Assembly (NCBI RefSeq): GCF_910592395.1
Contig: NC_088315.1
Coordinates: forward strand, 14,245,808 to 14,305,807
DNA length: 60,000 nucleotides
Reading direction: 5' to 3'
From: Lineus longissimus
Lineage: Eukaryota > Nemertea > Pilidiophora > Heteronemertea > Lineidae
A model generated the notes under the pieces. That model ran no database searches. It was not told the DNA's origin and was given only the letters and a program-made list of their open reading frames with translations. Position numbers and translations under genes: made by a program. Shown in pieces: positions 16,411 through 28,586 of this stretch; within the stretch, counting starts at the first letter, position 1, and the number at the start of each line of letters is the position of its first letter.

Positions 16411-16535
16411 CTATTGTGTCTTAATGCGTTTATCCGACAGAATTTTCGAAAATATTTTCAGCGCTGAAAATTATTTTTGCGTCGTTAAAATAATTTCTCG
16501 AAATTCTGTCGGATAAACGCATTAACGAACAATAG
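16411..16535. mobile_element. 125-bp foldback/MITE
   Basis: Arms of ~35-40 bp beginning CTATTGT and containing GCGTTTATCCGACAGAATTT at one end and its complement at the other. The centre is AT-rich around CAGCGCTG. No target duplication was identified. The remaining sequence to 16925 holds no gene. Confidence 0.75.
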
Positions 16536-16925
16536 AACTTTGTAATACTTTGGGACGTGAGTATTGTTTGGTAACATATGTTACCATGTACATGCAGACT
16601 CTGTCAACAATATTTTCAATAGATTCAAGCAACAATGATTAATCACTGTATCAGCTGTCGTGTAGGCCTACAGCATTTATTGGAATACGCTGGGACTGTC
16701 AAGATGTGCGAACTTCTCAAGGGTTCATTTCTCTGCTATTTTTTAACGGATATTTGCAATGATGTATCCTTGGAAAGCTATTGACGTGTACTTTCTGTTG
16801 GAATACAGTAAGTCATGATTACATTAACCCATTGAGCTCTAGTATTCCCTCACCATTTCACTGACCATTTCATTGCAACGCTTCACTGGGAATCTCATGA
16901 ATGAACCATTTCATTGAAGAATGAT

Positions 16926-17055
16926 AGAATATATGTATTGTGGTGTCTGGTTCTTAGGGGTTTCTAAGCTAATTTGAGACAAAAAGGCCTGTAAGGGCTT
17001 TGGTCAAAATAGCTTCAAAATACCTATATTCCTACCACCACAATACATATATTCT
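16926..17055. mobile_element. 130-bp foldback/MITE
   Basis: Inverted 20-bp ends beginning AGAATATATGTATTGTGGTG (complement at 17036-17055). The interior is non-coding. Confidence 0.75.
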
Positions 17056-17094
17056 TAACTGCCATCACGCAGAGTGCCTATCACAAAGCACAAC

Positions 17095-17404
17095 TTAGAC
17101 CATTTCCAAGTGTATGATAAGCTTCGAGATCGGACGAATCAAGACGTTAGTCGGAGTCTTGACCCTAACACTGCGCACATATCCTTGTCTATCCGGCATT
17201 GTCTCCATCACCCGGCCAAGTGGCCATGAATTACGTGGGAGTCTATCATCCACTAACAAAACAATGTCCCCAACTTTTAGGTTGCGGCGCGCAGATGTCC
17301 ACTTTTGCATTTCCTGCCGCAGGGTCAGATACTCTCTTGACCACCTTCTCCAGAACAGGTCCGACATGTACTGCTCCTGTCTCCACCTACGTCGACCGTA
17401 GTTA
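17095..17404 (-). pseudogene. Pao-1 C-terminal DUF5641 domain
   Basis: Encodes WRRWSREYLTLRQEMQKW...RRNLKVGDIVLLVDD..PRNSWPLGRV, the characteristic tail after the Pao/BEL integrase. Its frame continues across the pogo-like element into the fragment above 22616. Confidence 0.9.
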
Positions 17405-17808
17405 CTCTAGTCTCGGCTTTTTATGGTGGGTTCATTATCTACCGCCTACACAGCCAGTAATGTGATGTGAGACCGCCTCCACCATATGAATGGCTGAACG
17501 TCTGTCATTCACATTTGGATCGTGTGACTGCTAGCATGGGACGCGGTCCTTGTGAAATTGATTGAGCCACAGGGAAAGTTATGGTTCATTACATCCAATG
17601 TTTTAATGTTCAATGTATGACCGAAATTGATACAGTTTGTAATATTGAAAGTTTTACTTCACACTGCTATTACGATAAATAAAATTAATGCTATAATGCA
17701 GGGTGTCGCAAAAGAAATGCGCGAATTTAACATTCTGAGTATGAACCATAAACTGCCTGGGTGTCTAAATTTTCTTTAAAATTGCAACGTTTGGTGCATT
17801 TTTAGCTC

Positions 17809-18935
17809 ACCTCTTAGCAGAGGTGAGCTTATCCCATACCGTGGCGTCCGTCGTCCGTCGTCCGTCGTCGTCGTCGTCGTCGTCGTCGTCCATCGTCCGT
17901 TAGCAGGGCACGTTTCGTAACTGTTAGAGCTATTGAGTTGAAACTTGGTACACATGTACCCTTATGTAATGACACCTTGGAGACCAAGTTTCGGTCCGAT
18001 TCGTTTCATGGTTTCGCCACCAGGGGGCCAAACGTTAAAAGTGAAAATATGCAATATCTCCCTTAATAGTAGTCGGGAAATTTTGAAAAAAATATGGTAG
18101 GTACTTCTAGCAAAGGTGCATCATATATCCTCCGGGTTTTTGATTTGACCTCCTTTTCAAGGTCACAGAGGTCAAATGGTGTAAATTGGCCGTTAGGATG
18201 TAACGATGGCACGTTTCTAAACTGCAGTGACTATTGATACCAAATTTGGTACACATTTACCCCTTAGTCAGGTGATCTCAGGGACCGAAGTTTGGTCCAA
18301 TATGATTCACCACTTGACCACCAGGGGGCAAAATCCAAAAACCTTAAAAATGTGATTATTCCTTAACTTCTTGCCCGATTGCCACCAATTTGATATCATG
18401 GGTATATCTAACCACCATACAGTATATGTCACACAGGTTTTTAATTTGACCTTCTTGTCAAGGTCACAGAGGTCAAATGGCGTAAATTCGCCATCAGGCC
18501 GTAACTATGGCACGTTTCTTAACTGCAATGACTATCACAAATTAAGTACACATGTACCCCTTGGTCAGGTGATCTCAGGTACTGAAGTTTGGTGCGATCT
18601 GATTTGCCGTTTGGCCTCCAGGGAGGGGGCCAAATCCTAAATTCTTCAAAATGCTATTATTCCTAGTAATGACTTGCCCGATTGGCACCAATTTTATATC
18701 ATAGGTACATCTAATTCCAACAACCATTCAATGTGTCACCCGGGTCTTCTTTGATTTGAAATACTTTTCAAGGTCACAGAGGTCGAATGTACTGTAAATT
18801 GGCCATTTTGGGGAAATTGTAACTGCTTGGACCTACATCAAACCTAACACTACATGACACAATACCATGCTCTTTATCCATCTTTCCTCCACATGAGGTG
18901 AGCACAATGGCCCTGGCCATTTCATTCTCTAAACA
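17809..18935. repeat. ~1.1 kb composite interspersed repeat with diverged ~300-bp units
   Basis: Bounded by inverted GAGGTGAGC-type ends. Inside, three to four diverged units share landmarks such as 'ggtacacatgtaccc', 'accagggggc' and 'aaggtcacagaggtc'. A (GTC)n-like microsatellite lies at 17845-17890. Non-coding. A GATA-type microsatellite follows at about 19000-19016. Confidence 0.7.
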
Positions 18936-19229
18936 TAAGAAATGACTACAGTCTCAATTCAGAATTGAACTTTTCACATCGAGGTAAACAAGAAATGAGA
19001 TAGATAGATAGATAGATCCAGGGGGATGATTGGGGAACCTGTTTACACGTTTCAACACAGGCCATCTTTTTCTAAACACATCAAACGTCGCTAAGGACAA
19101 AAGCCAACCGCTACTTTTATGCACCAACGTGAACCTTATTACCCATAGATTGCTAAGATGTGCAGTACGTCACTCGGTAATGTACACAGTAAGCACATGC
19201 AGCGACGAAATGTTGTATAATGGCCCAAA

Positions 19230-20185
19230 TAGGCCATGGGACGAGTGGCAAAAATGTGTCTAGAAAAAGGATTCCGTTTGACAAATTAGCAGGCAAATTG
19301 AAAACAGTCGTTTTTGGGTAATATGGGGGTGCTGATTTCAAAAATCAATTTTTCTCCCACGTAAAGTTGCACATTAAGTCCGAAATGAGACCCTTAATAG
19401 GGCCTAATGGTCCCAAAGTAGGGGTCAAAAAGTTGATGTCATCGAAACATGTCAACATGGGTATCAAAATGAAGGTCTATGGGGGTACTTTAACATTGCA
19501 TAGTTTTTGGCCCCCTTAACGAACCGTGGGACCCCCCTTGGAGGGTCAAAAAGGGCAAAAGTGGTAACTTTGACCCTGTCCCACGATCTTCATAGGGACT
19601 ATAAATGGATAAAAACTGTTTTATTTGACAGTAATCGAATAGACCTTCAAAATGATACCCATTACAACACTCTCGGGGTAAGGGTTGCCGATATAGTAAT
19701 TTTGACCCCTTTTTAGGCTCCAAATTTAAGATCTCGAAAACCTTTTGCCCAAGGGTGTCGTCATGGGTATCTATGAAAAGGTCTATGTGAGTACTGTCTA
19801 ATAAAACAGTTTTTATCCACATGCGGTGCCCATGAAGCTCATGGGAGGCGGTCAAAGTTACCACTTTTGCCCTTTTTGACCCTCCCTGGGGGGTCCCACG
19901 GTTCGTTAAGGGGGCCAAAAACTATGCAATGTTAAAGTACCCCCATAGACCTTCATTTTGATACCCATGTTGACATGTTTCGATGACATCAACTTTTTGA
20001 CCCCTACTTTGGGACCATTAGGCCCTATTAAGGGTCTCATTTCTGACTTAATGTGCAATTTTACGTGGGAGAAAAATTGATTTTTGAAATCAGCACCCCC
20101 ATATTACCCAAAAACGACTGTTTTCAATTTGCCCGCTAATTTGTCAAACGGAACTTCACATTTTTCACACTCGTCCCATGGCCTA
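19230..20185. mobile_element. ~955-bp foldback with ~475-bp arms
   Basis: The sequence from TAGGCCATGGGACGAGTG (19230) is repeated as its diverged complement ending at 20185; pairing can be followed almost to the centre near 19705. Open frames inside are mirror images of each other and not genes. A transcript would form a very long hairpin. Confidence 0.88.
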
Positions 20186-20285
20186 AAAACAACAATGGTT
20201 TTTCCTCTTGCCAATGTGACTGACGTCATGACGTAAGTCGACGTCATGGATCTGCTTAGATATTCAGGCTTCTGTCTGGGTCAAA

Positions 20286-20546
20286 ATTAGTTGCCCACCA
20301 TAAATCGGCTTCATGGCGCTTATTTACCCATCAAATACTTATCTAAAAACTTCCACAAAATCAAATTCAGATTTGGGAAACTTGCATTCAGTAGTATTTT
20401 TCTGCATTTCATTGCAGCAAAACATGGTAGTTCTGTTGAAATACCACTGAATGCAGGTTTAAAAATCAGAGATTATTTTGGGGAAGTTTTTAGAGATTTG
20501 TTGGGTAAATAAGTGCCACGAAGGTGATTTATGGTGGACAACTAAT
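20286..20546. mobile_element. 261-bp foldback/MITE
   Basis: Ends ATTAGTTG(C/T)CCACCATAAATC and its complement. Pairing continues for ~60 bp on each side with mismatches. Non-coding. Confidence 0.75.
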
Positions 20547-20601
20547 GTTGACACAGACAGTGCAAAGACACAGTCCGTGTTCTCTCGCATCCTGCAGAGC
20601 A

Positions 20602-21946
20602 CTAGGCCTGATCCACTTCATCATCTAGCATGGCCGTGAACTCAATTCCATCTGCATGTTCTTCGTCAAGTTGTGGAAGTGGTCCAGCCTCGACCTGGCC
20701 TTGGCGTAAAGCTGCCTCGAATCCATTTTCGATAACCTGGGGACTCACGGCACCACAGGCATTGCTCACAAAATGTTGACAACGTCATTCAGCTGGATTC
20801 GGTCACACTGTCCTTCCGCATTCGTATTGCGCTTTTTCCACAATGTCCACTCTTTTCTGGCGTGAGATTTAAAGGATTTCATTACCGATACGTCTAGAGG
20901 TTGCACCAGAGATGTGCATCCTGCAGGTATGAAATTTAAAAGTCCTCCTAATTCTGTGACTCTCATACCGAAGTCTTCCGTTTGATGTACTCGGTAACGG
21001 TCAACCAGCAGAAGGAACTGTTCTACTCCATGCCTCTCCAGGTAGGGCTCGAAGACATTCTCCATCCAGTGTCCTAAGGTCTCCTCCCTCACCCATCCAG
21101 TCGCAGAGGAGGTCACGATGACGTTAGGTGGTAAATCTTGGCGTCCTTCCAGGAGGGCTAGCTGACGAACAAATCCACGACGGGGAAACGTGATGTGGGC
21201 TGTCGTCATGTTGCCGTCGGCTGTGACACAGAGAGTAACAGTACAGCCAAGTTTCACATTGGATCTTGACGTCCGGACGTCTACTGAAGATGACCCCGTT
21301 TCATTACAAGTGTGCATAGGACGAAAGTCTAATAGCATGAAGGTTTCATCCATATTGAATATGAACATCATGGCGATCTCGAAATGTTCTATATTCCCGG
21401 TGACATCGTTCCTAAATTCCTCCACTCGATTTGCGGCGTCTTGAGGCAGGGTAGTTGAGTTTTTATCAACTTTGCGTAATGAAACATGTTTCCTGTCCTT
21501 GACACCGTCCACCCATCCATCTGACGCACGGAAATCGTGGAGTGTGGGTCTAGTGCCAATAATTTCATCTCGCCGTGCATCAGCGAGGTTTCTCCACCAA
21601 GCTTGGAAAATGTCTAAACCTTTTTCCTTAGGTCATGTACGGCGATGGGGAAGCGTAGCTCGCGTTGCTGCCGGAACCATTCGTGCAGCTGCTCCTCGAC
21701 TTCTGGCCAGGCACCCGTATTCTTTGGCTTCACTCTTCTGCTTTCACCCTGATGTTCTTGCTCCATTCGTTCTAAACTTGCTAAGTCCCACTTGCTAAAG
21801 GTGTGGATGGATATGTGATAGTGGTTAGCAAATTCTGTCATGTTAGCCACATTTCCATTCATTACGGCAGTTTCAAGTTGTCGCAGGTACCTGATCTTTT
21901 CCGAAACGGAGTAGCTTCGTCTTCTTTTTGGCATGGGTTCATCCAT
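20602..21946 (-). pseudogene. pogo/Tigger-type DDE transposase, frameshifted
   Basis: Starts at the ATG at 21946 (MDEPMPKRRRSYSVSEKIRYLRQ), giving a psq-type helix-turn-helix and CENP-B-like DNA-binding region. The catalytic domain shows NMDETF, then LLVDRYRVH and LVQPLDVSVMKSFK, placing the three acidic residues. Two frame changes break it: one at an A-run near 21628, before the catalytic domain, and one near 20768, shortly before the C-terminal tail. Inactive as written. Confidence 0.85.
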
Positions 21947-22109
21947 TGCGATTTCGCACGAATGGCAGCACGGACAGTACGGACACTTGGCCCAGTTTAT
22001 AACGTCCCCGATTATACAACATAGGGCCTCGGCGTAGGCATGATGCCTGGGGAAGTTCAATCAGACATAGCCTCACAATACACGGTGTTGCAAGTATGAA
22101 AACGGTAAC

Positions 22110-22270
22110 GGATGGTTCAACATTTTCACAAGTGTACAGAGATTAATCTTTTCTCTGACCCCCTCCCTCCTAGAGAAACGGGTACTCTGAAAAATGTGGA
22201 TTTCTAACTCAACATTTTCCTAGTGTAATCTTTGTACTCGTGTGTTAATGTTGAAAATGTTGAACCATCC
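22110..22270. mobile_element. 161-bp foldback/MITE
   Basis: Ends GGATGGTTCAACATTTTC and its complement; interior non-coding. Lies within the pogo-like element. Confidence 0.7.
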
Positions 22271-22616
22271 CTAAATTTTGTGTGATTAAAATAAACCAAT
22301 TACCAACTGATTTATTAAAAGTCACTCGTTTCCATAACAAACAATTCAAAAAACCACCCCGGACCCAATTTTGGAAATACCATTGACACTGGAACTTCGG
22401 AACTGCTCATAGGTCAGATCTATTTCATAGGAGCGATTCAACAAACAGCCTGAGTGTTTAGCATAACCGCGAAATCGACCATGGCAGACTTCGGCATTGC
22501 TCCGCCATCTGATTGGCCATTTCATCACAAAAGCGGTGAGTAACCATGCTCTCCGTAGTTTGTGAAGGGGAATGGCCTGCATATTGCAAACCCACCATAA
22601 AAAGCCGAGACTAGAG

Positions 22617-23520
22617 TATCATCCGCACTAAACAGTCCTGGAGGAAGCCTCGGTTTAACCTTCATGGTTAACAGCATATTAGGCGTCAATGCCTCAAGAT
22701 CATTGCATTGATCCGAAATCCTAGTGATAGGCCTATCATTGACGATAGTCTCAACTTCGCACATCAGAGTCCTCAGACTTTCCTCATTCACCACGTGCTG
22801 TTAATTGAGAACACTGTTCAAACACTTCCTCACAGTACGGATCTGTCTCTCAAATACTCCACCGTGATGAGATCCCAGTGGAGGGTTAAAGACCCACACA
22901 ATATTCTGTTGGAGCAAAAACTCATGAATATGGGCTGTGTTCAAAGCTTTGATTGCACCTCTTAGTTCACGTTCACCACTCGTCAAATGTGTCCCATTGT
23001 CAGAACGCATCCGCTTCATTTGACCTCTACGAGCGATAATCCTGCGCATTGCATTTATATACGAGTCGGAATCCAAAGAATATCCAGATGTACCGCCCTG
23101 ATGGTCATGCAAGTAAAAAGCAAACTATATCGTTTCTCAGTGGCACGACCCCTTTTAACTTCGAAGGGTCCAAACAAATCACATCCAACTGATGTGAACA
23201 GTGGTTCATCAACGGTAAGTTGCTCATTTTCTGCTCACCAACTTTCGCTTCACGTTTCCTGCATTCAACACACTTGGCGATGATCTTACGAATTGCAGAC
23301 TGGGCATGGATCAACCAGTACTTCTCATTGAGTCTAGAGAGCATGTGGTTTTGTTTCTCATGCATAAACTCTGCATGAATCTGGCGCAAGATGAGCCTAC
23401 TGACATGACTGTTCTTGGAGGAATAACAGGGCGTTTTCTCTCCATAGGCAAACCTACTCAAGCGACCTCCAACGTGTAGTAATCCGTTATCCAAGAACGG
23501 GTCTAGTTTTCGTAACGAAC
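22617..23520 (-). pseudogene. Pao-1 integrase region
   Basis: Broken frames: H2C2-like zinc part (HAEFMHEKQNH...CVECRKREAKV, 23494-23105), core with RMRSDNGTHLTSGERELR and FNPPLGSHHGGVFERQIR (23112-22801), and the following VNDRPI...LTPNMLLTMK segment (22794-22617). Frameshifts separate all three. Confidence 0.88.
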
Positions 23521-23641
23521 TAGACTGCTTAACAAAAGCTCTCCCACTCGCAAGTGACTTCTTTTCCTCAGCGAATGCTGCCTGCTGAGAAAACCTGAGT
23601 ATAGCACATTCAGAGTCCTTCAGGTCCTGAACAGTAAGGTC

Positions 23642-24442
23642 TCAAATAGTCGATTGGTTTACACTGATGACCATCATTCCTACTCCTGACTCTGTGCGCC
23701 AGCATCTCCTTGACTCAAGGATCCAAGCTACGGCTCGTTTCAATGTGTACCATGAGGAGTGGATGATTAACTTGTCAACACTGTCCCTAGGTGGGGTTGC
23801 TGACTGAACATTACTGGCAGCAACAACACTCCTCTTCACCTCGTGGTCCCCCTTACTCAAGGTGGACGACAACGGGGGTGCAATAGGCCATGACTCGGCC
23901 GACTCCCAGAGAAAGTCAGGACCGTTTAACCAGTACCTGTTCTGTAGGAAAGCATCAGCACCTTGACCTCTCGAAGCCTTATCTGCAAGATTCAGAGCTG
24001 AACTTACGTATCTCCACTGCTTCACATCTGATCCCTCATGAATGACTTGGAGCCTGTTTGCGACGAAGGTATGGAAACCTGACGTTTCATTTCTGATGTA
24101 CTTGATAACCGACATGCTATCAGTCCAGAAGTGAGATTTCTGGAGCGGAATCTCAAACTCTTTCCTAAGCATGGTGTCAATCTTTACGGCAACTGTGGCA
24201 GCAGTGAGCTCGAATCTCACTATTGAAACTTGCTTGAGTGGTGTGACACGGGACTTTGCTTGTACGAGACCACAGTGAACACGTCCCTCGGTGTTGATCA
24301 GACGAAGATACGTAGCAACACCATAACCCAACTCCGAAGCATCGCTGAAGTGATGGCATTCAGCCGATGCAAGTTCACCAAAACCTTCATGTTTTACACA
24401 GCGCCTGATGCTGAAGTCGGCCAGCTTGGTAACGTCCTCCAA
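23642..24442 (-). pseudogene. Pao-1 RNase H region
   Basis: HHFSDASELGYGVATYL, QAKSRVTPLK, RFELTAATVAVKI, FWTDSMSVIKYI and NLADKASRG are the usual RNase H landmarks of BEL/Pao polyproteins. The segment is open but cut off on both sides by stops. Confidence 0.9.
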
Positions 24443-24723
24443 CCAAGCACTCCATTGGCCGAGGTGCGGCTCCGGAATGACTTCATCCTAGCTGAGCTTT
24501 AGTCGACATAGCTCCTGCAGGCTTTCAAAATGACTGGAGAAAGGAACCCCAGGGGATCGTAAATCGAGTAGACGGTGGAAATGATCCCACGACGCGTAGG
24601 CGGTCTATCCCTCAGCTCAATTTTGAAATTGAAAGTGTCACTTTGAACGCACCATTGCACTCCCAGTGCACGCTCCATCGGTAGGCTGCTCTTCTGCAGG
24701 TTTAAGTCCTTTACCTCCTTGGC

Positions 24724-25283
24724 TCAGTACTCCACAGGAATTGAAGCCATGACCTCCCGATTATTTGAAATGTATGCAGTTAGGTTGAAACCTCCTTTCC
24801 AGCAGAGCTTGTGCAAATCCGCTGCTAATGTTATGGCCTCAGCTGTAGGAACCTTGCTCTTCAAGCAATCGTCGACATAGAAATTTCGCTCTACGACTTT
24901 GGCATGCGCAGCCTCAGGAAATTCGCCTCTATTGTCCTCAGCAGTTTTTCGCAATGCGTAGTTTGCACAGCTTGGCGAGGAAGCTGCGCCGAATATATAT
25001 GAACCATCATGTGATGTTCAACCATTGATTTGCTCGGATCACCATCTTCCCGCCATAAAAACCGTAAGTAGTTGGCATCCTCATCAGGTACCCGTACTCT
25101 ATAAAACATCGATTCTATGTCGGCCATCATAGCAATCTCCTTCTCTCGAAATCTGAGTAAAGTCCCTGGCAGTAAGTAGGTGAGATTAGGACCTTGCAAC
25201 AAGTGATTGTTCAAAGATGTGCCACCGTAGCGCGCTGAACAGTCAAATACTACTCTTAGTTTCTGCTTCTTGGGGTGAAAAAC
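24724..25283 (-). pseudogene. Pao-1 reverse transcriptase region
   Basis: Contains [47 protein letters not shown]...FLWRE in frame with the protease ORF but after a TGA at 25284-25286, then a frame change into a segment with NFYVDDCL, the YVDD catalytic box. Confidence 0.9.
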
Positions 25284-27145
25284 TCAATGGTGTGGCAGGT
25301 ACCACACTTTGCCAGTTGGGGGTTGATAGGGTGCAACCCTGGCGTAATCATTGCTCAAAATCTTGTCCTTGAATGTCTTATACTTGTCATGGAAGTCACT
25401 GTCCTTTCTGAACTTTCCTTTCAAAGATTCCATACGCTGTACGGCCTGAGGACGATTATTTGGCAACTTAGTGTTCATGTCCTTGAATGGGAGACCAATG
25501 ATATAGTGACCATCAACGAATGTGATAGATTGAGACACACGTTCTAGAAACAACTTATCATTCTGAGAAGGCTCAATCTCGTCATCTAGGACGCGTTCAC
25601 TGAAGTCGCGGTCGACATGATCACGGACTTGTTCCTCCAAACTTGCGATGGTTCTCACTTCGGTTCTGTTGACAACAGCTGACCCACATGCTTCCTCTCT
25701 GTCATCAGATGCTGCCAGAGGACCTTTGATTACCCAACCAAAAGCTGTCCTCACTGCGAATGGACCGTTATCCTGACTAGGAACAACCTCCAGCGGCTGC
25801 AGCATCATGGGAATGTTAACACCAATCAAGAGTTCTACATCACTGTCTATGGTATGCAATGGAATGTCTTTCAAATAAGACCATTTCTGAATGTCCTCTG
25901 AAGTGACCACAGCATCGCTGTCAACTGGTAGCTTCAACTGCGTAAAGACCGGCGGCAGCACCCTCACAATGTTTTCATTAAGGCTAACGACCTCCAAATC
26001 AGAGATTACGTAACTGTTCTGAAGCATTTCATGCCTCATCGTTCGAATGTTTATCTTCGTCTTCCTCCCCTTGACACCCAAGGATATCATGAGTTCCATT
26101 GTACAGAAGCTTGCAGTGCTTCCTGAGTCCAGAAACGCATATGTCTCTACACACTTGTTATCACCCCTCATCCTAACTTTGACTAGAACGATAGCCATGG
26201 CTGAAGGACGGCTGTATCCGGCCCCCATATCTCGACTTGATGCTGTGGCTAACGTGCCACTAGAGCTACTGACAGGATTAGATCGAGGCTCCAAGTGTAA
26301 CACAGATGGGTGGGGTCTGTTGCAATGCGAGCAAGTAAGTTTCTGTTTACAACTGTCTCTCTGATGTCCCAGCTCAAGACATCCATAGCAAAGCCCTTTC
26401 GACCTGAGGAAAGCATAGCGATCCTTCAAGTTCAGTTTTACCATCTCACAACATCCATCCATGGCATGCTTAGTACCATTGCAAAACATACACGGTCTGG
26501 AAAAGGCTGGTCTTGCATTGGTCACAGTTGAACTATCCCCACTTCTCTGACTTGAACCACACCCTCTGGAACTAGGTTGTGACGTATGACAAGCAGGCTT
26601 CTTGTTCTCGACTGCATTTATAGCAAAAGCTTTACTAGCGTGCTCCTGCTTCCCCGATGAGGCTCTTCCGAAAGCTACAAGATGACTGAACCTCACAGCT
26701 TGGCCCTTTCTCTTGACATCAAACACAATGTTGCGCCACCTGTCATAGAGATGGACAGGTAGCTTCTTCACTAACAGTTTCAAGTTCTCAGAGTAATCTA
26801 ACACCTGAGCGCCACTGACGTTTTCGACGGCATACAGACATTCTCTCAAAAAGATTGAATATTCTAGTCCCTTCGCATTGTCCGATCTGATACTAGGCAA
26901 CGACAATGCCTTTTTAACGTAGGCCTGAGACACCACATCACTGTCACCATAACGTTACTTGAACTCTTCTGATACCACTTGATATCCAAGCTTAGCCTCC
27001 AGGTTCGAATATCCTGACACGATCTTGTGTGCTTCACCCATTGTATACTGAAGCAAATAGTTAATCTTCTCTTCGTAGGAGTCTGTATAAGCGTTTATCC
27101 TAGCATTGAATGCCCTTATGAAAGTTATTGTTGAATCATATTTAA
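25284..27145 (-). pseudogene. Pao-1 Gag, zinc knuckles and aspartic protease
   Basis: A 550-codon open frame (26936-25284) preceded by a broken gag part with FIRAFNARINAY...GEAHKIVSGY (about 27130-26937). Zinc-binding clusters lie at residues ~149-214 (CMFC...C, CYGCLELGHQRDSC, CSHC). The protease motif AFLDSGSTASFC puts its Asp at residue 270. The frame ends at a premature TGA just as the reverse transcriptase begins (KVWYLPHH). Confidence 0.9.
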
Positions 27146-27369
27146 CCGTCTAAACCTCTCTATTTTACGTTCACGTTTGTCGATATTTCGAGCCCTAATT
27201 GGGGCTGGAACTTGGGGCTAGCTTGACCATTTTTGAACATTCCACATTTTAGATAGACCCAACCCGAGTTGATACTTGAGTAAAAGTGGGGCTAGAATCT
27301 GGTGATGGCTTAATTAGGGCTGGAGAATTTAGGGCTGATTGACACAGGTTGCAACTCTGGCGTTTTAAG

Positions 27370-27777
27370 TCATCCACCAACAACAAGCAGGCAGTCTTCA
27401 TTCCACTGAGGTACCAGACGAGCAACTGGACTCGATGTCTTCACCTTTGAAGAGTTCTGAATGGCTTTGACTTCAACATGAAATGCCTGGCTCTTGACAT
27501 ACTTGACTAGCTGTCTCTCAGCATTCACAATTTCAAGAACAATCAACGTCCTATCAGTTACAGCTGGAACATCCAACTTGTCACCATTCTTGCGTCTTTT
27601 GGCCCGATCAATCAGGAACTGTCTCGTTCGAAGTACCCATGCCACAGTCTTCTTCAGACCATACTATCACGACTGTCTCTTAATGCTTAATGATGTCTTC
27701 AATGATTGTGCTCTTTTCATCTTGAACATTCACAGCGAATGAAGTGACCTTCACCTCTGGATCTTCAACTAAACCGG
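27370..27777 (-). pseudogene. Pao-2 segment between RNase H and integrase
   Basis: Contains AWVLRTRQFLID...EIVNAERQLVKYVKSQAF...LLVVGG, which corresponds to the linker before the integrase zinc domain. A stop and frame change occur around 27700. Confidence 0.85.
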
Positions 27778-27859
27778 AATAGTAGAAGTAAAACTGGATA
27801 CCGTCACTGTAGTTTACAACAATGTCCATCGGTCCCTATTGTTGGGCTGTTGTGTTGCT

Positions 27860-27902
27860 CCACCGACGCGCGTTTCTGCCCCTCTAGGCTTCATCAGGGT
27901 GG
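27860..27902 (-). ncRNA. type I hammerhead ribozyme, unit 1
   Basis: On minus: stem I strand CCACC, core CTGATGA, stem II GCC/GGC with a short loop, GAAA, a 2-bp stem III closed by GCGC, cleavage triplet GTC, then stem I partner GGTGG. All core residues are present. An A·A mismatch at the base of stem II is unusual and may lower activity. Confidence 0.82.
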
Positions 27903-28201
27903 CTGGGGTTGACTTGCATCTGTCTTGTTCGAAGTTCACAGTTTGAATGACATCATGACTCAGGGGTGGTTTCTCAATGACGTTGTGACGTTATAGACTT
28001 TGTTGCGACTCTGTTGTTGAAACATTCTGTTGTAGTCAAGCAGGTGGGCTGTCCAAATGGCACATGTTGAGGAGTACAGGATCAACCGATGACACACACG
28101 GACCAGACAATAAAATCGGAATAGTAGAAGTAAAACTGGATACCGTCACTGTAGTTTACAACAATGTCCATCGGTCCCTATTGTTGGGCTGTTGTGTTGC
28201 T

Positions 28202-28244
28202 CCACCGACGCGCGTTTCTGCCCCTCTAGGCTTCATCAGGGTGG
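28202..28244 (-). ncRNA. type I hammerhead ribozyme, unit 2
   Basis: Identical in all core and stem positions to unit 1, 342 bp downstream of it. Confidence 0.82.
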
Positions 28245-28543
28245 CTGGGGTTGACTTGCATCTGTCTTGTTCGAAGTTCACAGTTTGAATGACATCATGA
28301 CTCAGGGGTGGTTTCCCAATGACGTTGTGACGTTATAGACTTTGTTGCGACTCTGTTGTTGAAACATTCTGTTGTAGTCAAGCAGGTGGGCTGTCCAAAT
28401 GGCACATGTTGAGGAGTACAGGATCAACCGATGATACACACGGACCAGACAATAAAATCGGAATAGTAGAAGTAAAACTGGATATCGTCACTGTAGTTTA
28501 CAACAATGTCCATCGGTCCCTATTGTTGGGCTGTTGTGTTGCT

Positions 28544-28586
28544 CCACCGACGCGCGTTTCTGCCCCTCTAGGCTTCATCAGGGTGG
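28544..28586 (-). ncRNA. type I hammerhead ribozyme, unit 3
   Basis: Identical core to the other two units, again at 342 bp spacing. Confidence 0.82.

Larger units (their letters stand above)
17405..22616. mobile_element. pogo-like DNA transposon 1 inserted in Pao-1, itself full of repeats
   Basis: Perfect 28-bp terminal inverted repeats beginning CTCTAGTCTCGGCTTTTTAT (17405-17432 and 22589-22616), flanked by TA on both sides (17403-17404 and 22617-22618). Removing it with one TA restores the Pao reading frame. It contains a pogo/Tigger-type transposase pseudogene on minus and several nested repeats and foldbacks that explain its 5.2 kb length. Confidence 0.92.
17095..27145 (-). mobile_element. 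BEL/Pao retrotransposon 1, degenerate, split by a pogo-like element
   Basis: Minus-strand order: gag remnant, zinc knuckles, aspartic protease, reverse transcriptase, RNase H, integrase, DUF5641 tail. The body is 27145-22617 and the last part 17404-17095; 17405-22616 is a later insertion. Multiple stops and frameshifts mark an old, inactive copy. No long terminal repeats were found, and the 5' end near 27145 is abrupt. Confidence 0.88.

Noticed and set aside
19490-19918. 142-codon ORF inside the palindrome
   Set aside because: The other arm gives a mirror-image frame with the same start. It comes from the inverted repeat and has no domain features.
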